From Clostridiales bacterium (lineage in GTDB: Bacteria > Bacillota_A > Clostridia > Peptostreptococcales > Anaerovoracaceae): a DNA stretch of 9,801 bases. The notes beneath the pieces were generated by a model. It saw only the letters and a list, made by a program, of their open reading frames with translations, was not told the DNA's origin and ran no database searches. Below, piece by piece: positions 6,075-9,801 of the stretch. Location: positions 1-9,801 of the forward strand of contig SVCR01000031.1 of assembly GCA_015058265.1 (NCBI GenBank), read 5' to 3'. How positions within the stretch are numbered: position 1 is the first letter of the stretch; each line of letters begins with the position of its first letter. The translations under genes and the position numbers were made by a program.

Positions 6075-6155
6075 AGTTGGATCATATCTGTAAAGATCAT
6101 TGACCGAAGCCGGCACGGCGGAGGTAACGAAAACATCAAGAAAATGGAGGCTGAC

Positions 6156-7205
6156 ATGGCTGAAAATCAAGAAAACAGCAAGAAATATACGATCGATAAG
6201 CATTATCAGATCACTGAGCCTAAAAAGGCTGAAGAGATAATCAGGAAAGCTATGGATCTTGCAAGAGAAGAGATCCCTAAGGGCGCGGTAGCGACATATA
6301 TTCCGGAACTCGGCAAGGTGGATCCGCATCAGCTTGGGATCTGTGTATATCCGCTGACAGGCGAGAAGATCTGCCTGGGAGACTATAATGTCAGGTTTAC
6401 AATGCAATCAGTGTCCAAGGTCCTCATGCTGATCGTTGCTCTTGAGATATGCGGTCTCAAGCGTGTATTTGAAAAGGTCGGTGCTGAACCATCCGGTGAA
6501 GCTTTCAACTCCCTTGTTGAGCTCGACCTTAACGATTCAAGGCCTTACAATCCGCTGATCAATTCAGGGGCTCTTGCAGTATGCGGACTTCTGCTGCCTG
6601 AGGTATCGTTCCAGGATATGCTGAGATTCGCAAGGTCGATCTGCTCTGACCCTGATATCACTATGAACGAGGCCGTCTTCGATTCTGAAATGAAGACCTG
6701 CTCCAGGAACAGATCCATCGCGTATCTGCTCGAGAGCAAAGGAATCATCACCACAGATGTAGAGGATACTCTCCGGTTCTATACCAAGATGTGTTCACTC
6801 GATATAACTGCTGAATCACTTGCCAATCTCGGCAAGAAGCTGGCAAACGACGGTGTGTGCATGATCACCGGAAAGCGTTATATGTCTTCACGTACTGCCC
6901 GTATAGTCAAAACACTCATGCTGACATGCGGTATGTACGACGGATCGGGAACATTCGCGATAAGAGTCGGCATCCCGACAAAGTCAGGTGTAGGCGGAGG
7001 TCTTCTTTCCGTATCTGACAAGAGAGCCGGCATAGGTGTATTCGGTCCGGCACTGGACGCTCAGGGAAACAGTATTGCGGGCTGCAAGCTGCTGAGAGAG
7101 ATATCCAACGAACTCAGACTCAACCTCTTCTACGATCCTGAATGGAACAAGGAAGAGCCGGATGATACAGTTTTATCCGAAATGAGGGAGATGTCCGTAT
7201 TATGA
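6156..7205 (+). CDS. glsA: Glutaminase (serine-dependent, GlsA type)
   Basis: This 349-residue cytoplasmic enzyme hydrolyses L-glutamine to glutamate and ammonia. It belongs to the beta-lactamase-like serine glutaminases. The active-site SxxK is visible as FTMQSVSK, with S85 as nucleophile and K88. Other family blocks follow in order: KGAVATYIPELGKVDP near the N-terminus, RPYNPLINSGAL after the SxxK, CSRNRSIAYLLES, the MCSLDITAESLANLGKKLAN segment, and a C-terminal TKSGVGGGLL. Two ATGs are possible. The one at 6144 has its nearest GGAGG 19 bases away, while the one at 6156 has GGAGG at 6146-6150 with five-base spacing, so 6156 is preferred; the other adds MEAD. The stop codon overlaps the next gene's ATG (ATGA), indicating translational coupling. 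No acid-resistance antiporter gene is in the window. Confidence 0.95.
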   Translation: MAENQENSKKYTIDKHYQITEPKKAEEIIRKAMDLAREEIPKGAVATYIPELGKVDPHQLGICVYPLTGEKICLGDYNVRFTMQSVSKVLMLIVALEICGLKRVFEKVGAEPSGEAFNSLVELDLNDSRPYNPLINSGALAVCGLLLPEVSFQDMLRFARSICSDPDITMNEAVFDSEMKTCSRNRSIAYLLESKGIITTDVEDTLRFYTKMCSLDITAESLANLGKKLANDGVCMITGKRYMSSRTARIVKTLMLTCGMYDGSGTFAIRVGIPTKSGVGGGLLSVSDKRAGIGVFGPALDAQGNSIAGCKLLREISNELRLNLFYDPEWNKEEPDDTVLSEMREMSVL

Positions 7206-7786
7206 ACATAACTGTCTATTGCGGAGCTCATGAAGGAAATGATCCGGCGTTCGTGCAGGCTGCCAGAGAGCTCGGTGCATGGATGGCGGCAAACGGTCAC
7301 AGGCTGGTTTACGGATCGGGCAAAGACGGAATGATGGGAGCTGTATCCCATGCTCTTCTCGAAGGCGGCGGAGAGGCTACAGGTGTCACGCCTGCCTTCT
7401 TCATTGAGGCAGAAGAGACCAGAGACGATCTCACGGAACTGGTAGTCACAGAGAATATGCAGGTAAGACGCAGAGTGATGATAGAAAGGGGCGATGCGTA
7501 CATTGCTCTCCCCGGAGGGACCGGTACAGTAGACGAGATCTCGGAGGTCATAGCCCTGAAGAGGCTGGGCCTGCTCGGCGAGATCAACAAACCCGTGATG
7601 TTTTATAATGTCAACGGCTATTATGACAAGCTGTTTGAATTCTATGACCGTATGGCTGAAGAGGAATTTTGCCGTGCAGAGGATCGCAGCAATATCCTTA
7701 ATGTGAGGAGCCTTGAGGATATTGAAGAGGCTCTTAAGACTGCCGGGATCACTGATCACACCAGAAACGATAAGTATTCTAAATAG
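7202..7786 (+). CDS. LOG-family protein (nucleoside 5'-monophosphate phosphoribohydrolase)
   Basis: This 194-residue Rossmann-like cytoplasmic protein belongs to the LOG/lysine-decarboxylase-like family. Characterised members cleave the base from nucleoside 5'-monophosphates, including cytokinin ribotides; they are not lysine decarboxylases despite old annotations. The signature PGGTGTVDE is at 104-112. It is preceded by the NMQVRRRVM segment (85-93), which carries the conserved Arg, and by the N-terminal VYCGA strand and YGSGKDGMMGAV glycine-rich loop (37-48). The length is normal. The start overlaps the glutaminase stop by ATGA, so it depends on translation of that gene. The physiological substrate in this organism is unknown. 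Confidence 0.9.
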   Translation: MNITVYCGAHEGNDPAFVQAARELGAWMAANGHRLVYGSGKDGMMGAVSHALLEGGGEATGVTPAFFIEAEETRDDLTELVVTENMQVRRRVMIERGDAYIALPGGTGTVDEISEVIALKRLGLLGEINKPVMFYNVNGYYDKLFEFYDRMAEEEFCRAEDRSNILNVRSLEDIEEALKTAGITDHTRNDKYSK

Positions 7787-7844
7787 GAGTCGTAAAGAAC
7801 GACAACTTAAAAGTATTCGAAGTAAGTAACGATATTTTTTCTAT

Positions 7845-9801
7845 ATGAAGAATCTGTTCAGGAATCTCATCCCATATAAAATGACTGTTGTACTGGTCCT
7901 GCTGCTCATGCTGGGCCAGGCTTATTGTGAGATGAATCTGCCGCAGTATACTCAGGCCCTGATCGATACCGGGATCCAGAACAGAGGTGTTGAACACATA
8001 GTGCCTGAGGCTGTCACGGAAAGCGAATTTGAAGCTGCGGCATCGCATATGAACGATGATCAGAAGGCAAAATGGAAAGCAGCCTTTACATCTGAGCCTG
8101 ACGATGACGGCATTTACCGGAGAGTCGTCACAGACACAGAAGCGCTCGATGAGCTTGATTCAGCTTTGGTGAAGCCTCTCGCGGAGCGGTATGCAGAGAA
8201 GACAAGTGAGCCTCTGTCAGTTGATGACAGCGAGATCGCTGTAAGGTCAATGGCGATCGCTTATGCTTCCGATTGTGATGAGGCCGCAGGTCTCGATCTC
8301 CTGTCCATTCAGAACCGCTATATGTTCAGGATAGGCGGGATGATGCTTCTGATGTCCGTGATCGTACTTCTGTTCACAACAGGGATATCTTTCCTGGCAG
8401 CCAGAGCAGGCGCCGGCATCGGCAGAGAGCTCAGGTCAAAGCTTTTCAGGAACGTTATGTCTTTCTCGAGCTCGGAAATGGATCAGTTCAGGACATCCTC
8501 TCTGATCACAAGAGCGACCAACGACATCCAGCAGGTACAGATGACATGCACGATGATGCTGAGGATGATGCTTTTCGCGCCGTGTATCTGCACATGGTCG
8601 ATCATCAAGGTCTATCAGACACATGCTCATATGAACTTTGTCATCGTGACCGGCGTGATCGCGATACTGCTCATGGTAGGGACACTTTTCGTAGTTGCCA
8701 TGCCGAAGTTCAAGGTCATGCAGACTCTGGTCGATGCGCTTAACGCCGTATCAAGAGAGATACTCACGGGTATCCAGGTCATCAGGGCTTTCGGCAGGGA
8801 AGAGACCGAAGAGAAGAAATTCGACAAAGCAAACAAGGACCTCTACAGGAACCAGCTCTTCGTAAACAGAACAATGATCTCTATGTCTCCGCTCCTTATG
8901 ATCATCATGTACGGACTCACAGTCTGGATAACATGGATCTCAGCCGGAAGGATCGACACGGGCAGTCTCCAGGTCGGAACGATGACGGCATTCATTGCCT
9001 ATTCTATGGAGATCGTTTTCTCATTCCTCATGATCGCCAGTATGGCGATATTCCTCCCGAGAGCGGGAATAGCGGCGGACAGGATCTATGAGGTCATCAA
9101 TACCGAAGCTGCTGTCAGAGACGCTGAGGAAGCCGGTGAGATCCCTGAGGATACCGACGGGACTGTTAGATTCGAGCACGTCTCCTTCAGGTACCCTGAC
9201 GCGGAAGAAAATGTGCTGACGGATATCAGCTTCGAGGCAAAGCCGGGTGAGACTACGGCTATCATCGGCTCCACGGGGTGCGGCAAGACTACTCTGGTAA
9301 GCCTGATACCGAGGTTCTTCGACTCGACAGACGGGAGGATCCTGATAGGCGGCAAGGACATCAAATCCGTGACTCTGAAGTCGCTGAGAAACGCTATCGG
9401 ATACGTGCCTCAGAAGGGGATCCTGTTCTCGGGGACGATAGCGGATAATATCAGGTGGGGCGATGAAAATGCATCTGATGAAGATGTCAGATCAGCTGCC
9501 GAGATATCGCAGGCAGCAGAATTCATAAATGAGAAGACTGACGGGTATGACAGCGCTATATCTCAGGGCGGCGGCAACGTCTCAGGAGGCCAGAAGCAGA
9601 GGCTGGCGATAGCCAGAGCCGTGATCAAGAAGCCTCCTGTACTCATATTTGATGACTCCTTCTCTGCTCTCGACATGAAGACAGATATCAAGCTGAGAAG
9701 AGCACTCGCGGAGAGAACAGCTGATTCGACACGGATCATAGTTGCTCAGAGAGTCGGAACCATCCTGAGCAACTATGATCCGTGTCGAATCAGCTGTTCT
9801 C
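7845..9801 (+). CDS. ABC exporter half-transporter, degenerate subunit of a heterodimer; 3' end missing
   Basis: The frame stays open to the right edge (652 codons). This is a type IV ABC exporter half: TM1 about 13-32, a large TM1-TM2 insertion (about 40-160), further membrane segments to about residue 410, then a nucleotide-binding domain. Motifs are Walker A GSTGCGKTT (475-483), Q-loop Q523, signature VSGGQ (579-583) and Walker B LIFDD ending D603-D604. D604 replaces the catalytic Glu, and Q635 in VAQR replaces the switch His. Both substitutions mark the degenerate half of heterodimeric exporters of the TM287/BmrC type, so a canonical partner is expected downstream. Substrates cannot be inferred. 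In-frame TAA at 7827 limits the start; ATG 7845 fits the family but has no clear ribosome binding site. Codons after about 9764 derive from an inverted copy of upstream sequence and are probably not real. Confidence 0.92.
   Translation, partial: MKNLFRNLIPYKMTVVLVLLLMLGQAYCEMNLPQYTQALIDTGIQNRGVEHIVPEAVTESEFEAAASHMNDDQKAKWKAAFTSEPDDDGIYRRVVTDTEALDELDSALVKPLAERYAEKTSEPLSVDDSEIAVRSMAIAYASDCDEAAGLDLLSIQNRYMFRIGGMMLLMSVIVLLFTTGISFLAARAGAGIGRELRSKLFRNVMSFSSSEMDQFRTSSLITRATNDIQQVQMTCTMMLRMMLFAPCICTWSIIKVYQTHAHMNFVIVTGVIAILLMVGTLFVVAMPKFKVMQTLVDALNAVSREILTGIQVIRAFGREETEEKKFDKANKDLYRNQLFVNRTMISMSPLLMIIMYGLTVWITWISAGRIDTGSLQVGTMTAFIAYSMEIVFSFLMIASMAIFLPRAGIAADRIYEVINTEAAVRDAEEAGEIPEDTDGTVRFEHVSFRYPDAEENVLTDISFEAKPGETTAIIGSTGCGKTTLVSLIPRFFDSTDGRILIGGKDIKSVTLKSLRNAIGYVPQKGILFSGTIADNIRWGDENASDEDVRSAAEISQAAEFINEKTDGYDSAISQGGGNVSGGQKQRLAIARAVIKKPPVLIFDDSFSALDMKTDIKLRRALAERTADSTRIIVAQRVGTILSNYDPCRISCS
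9713..9801. repeat. Perfect 37-bp inverted repeat at the right end (probable fold-back artefact)
   Basis: Bases 9713-9749 and 9765-9801 are exact reverse complements, separated by 15 bases (9750-9764). The second arm runs to the very last base. The first arm is conserved ABC coding sequence (ADSTRIIVAQ). The second arm replaces the expected continuation, typically TIL-NAD-x-IIVL, with SNYDPCRISCS. This pattern is typical of a chimeric or fold-back contig end rather than a biological repeat. Confidence 0.9.

Larger units (their letters stand above)
5801..6155. other. Divergent intergenic region between the metal sensor and the glutaminase
   Basis: This 355-base stretch holds no convincing gene. 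It contains the leftward promoter and candidate operator of the metal sensor (5874-5915), the rightward promoter of the glutaminase (5980-6008), and a GATC-rich leader with a perfect hairpin (6056-6074). A separate C5 tract at 5972-5976 lies just upstream of the glutaminase -35 box. The open frames crossing it have no family signature. Confidence 0.7.

Noticed and set aside
7130..7759. Leftward 209-residue open frame opposite the LOG-family gene
   Set aside because: The plus-strand gene has all family motifs and an ATGA-coupled start; the opposite frame has none.

Overview
The window looks like chromosomal DNA of an anaerobic Bacillota (Clostridia-type) bacterium, probably from a metagenome-style contig. 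The case rests on strong GGAGG ribosome binding sites, a superoxide reductase next to an A-type flavodiiron protein, a CsoR-family regulator with a His-rich leader, a clostridial-type FatA-like acyl-ACP thioesterase, and a heterodimer-type ABC exporter half of a kind common in Firmicutes. Base composition is moderate and no mobile element, CRISPR array, tRNA or rRNA is visible. The species cannot be named from the sequence.

Layout. (1) Positions 1-2835 hold a rightward gene run: the 3' part of a ROK-family sugar kinase, a prolyl-tRNA editing (YbaK/ProX) protein, a YbgC-type hotdog thioesterase and a FatA-like acyl-ACP thioesterase, ended by a strong intrinsic terminator. (2) A leftward GNAT acetyltransferase (2850-3407) is divergent from (3) a rightward oxygen and superoxide defence pair, desulfoferrodoxin (3673-4050) and flavodiiron protein FprA (4084-5274), ended by a second strong terminator. 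(4) A leftward CsoR/RcnR-family metal sensor (5354-5800) carries a histidine-rich N-terminal extension. A near-perfect TATAAT promoter and a C5-AAC-G5 palindrome that resembles a CsoR operator lie upstream of it. (5) Rightward, behind its own promoter and a structured leader, come a serine-dependent glutaminase (start preferred at 6156) and a LOG-family phosphoribohydrolase that overlap by ATGA. An ABC exporter half-transporter follows and runs off the right edge.

How the parts work together. Dfx removes superoxide and FprA reduces O2 to water, so together they are an anaerobe's air-exposure module. Both take electrons from rubredoxin, which is not encoded here. The metal sensor has no obvious metal exporter beside it and is probably autoregulated. 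The ABC protein has Asp in place of the catalytic Glu and Gln in place of the switch His, marking it as the degenerate half of a heterodimer. Its canonical partner is expected just beyond the window.

Caution about the right end: the last 37 bases are an exact reverse complement of 9713-9749, separated by 15 bases. This probably marks a fold-back artefact at a contig end, so the last roughly 12 codons of the ABC gene should not be trusted.
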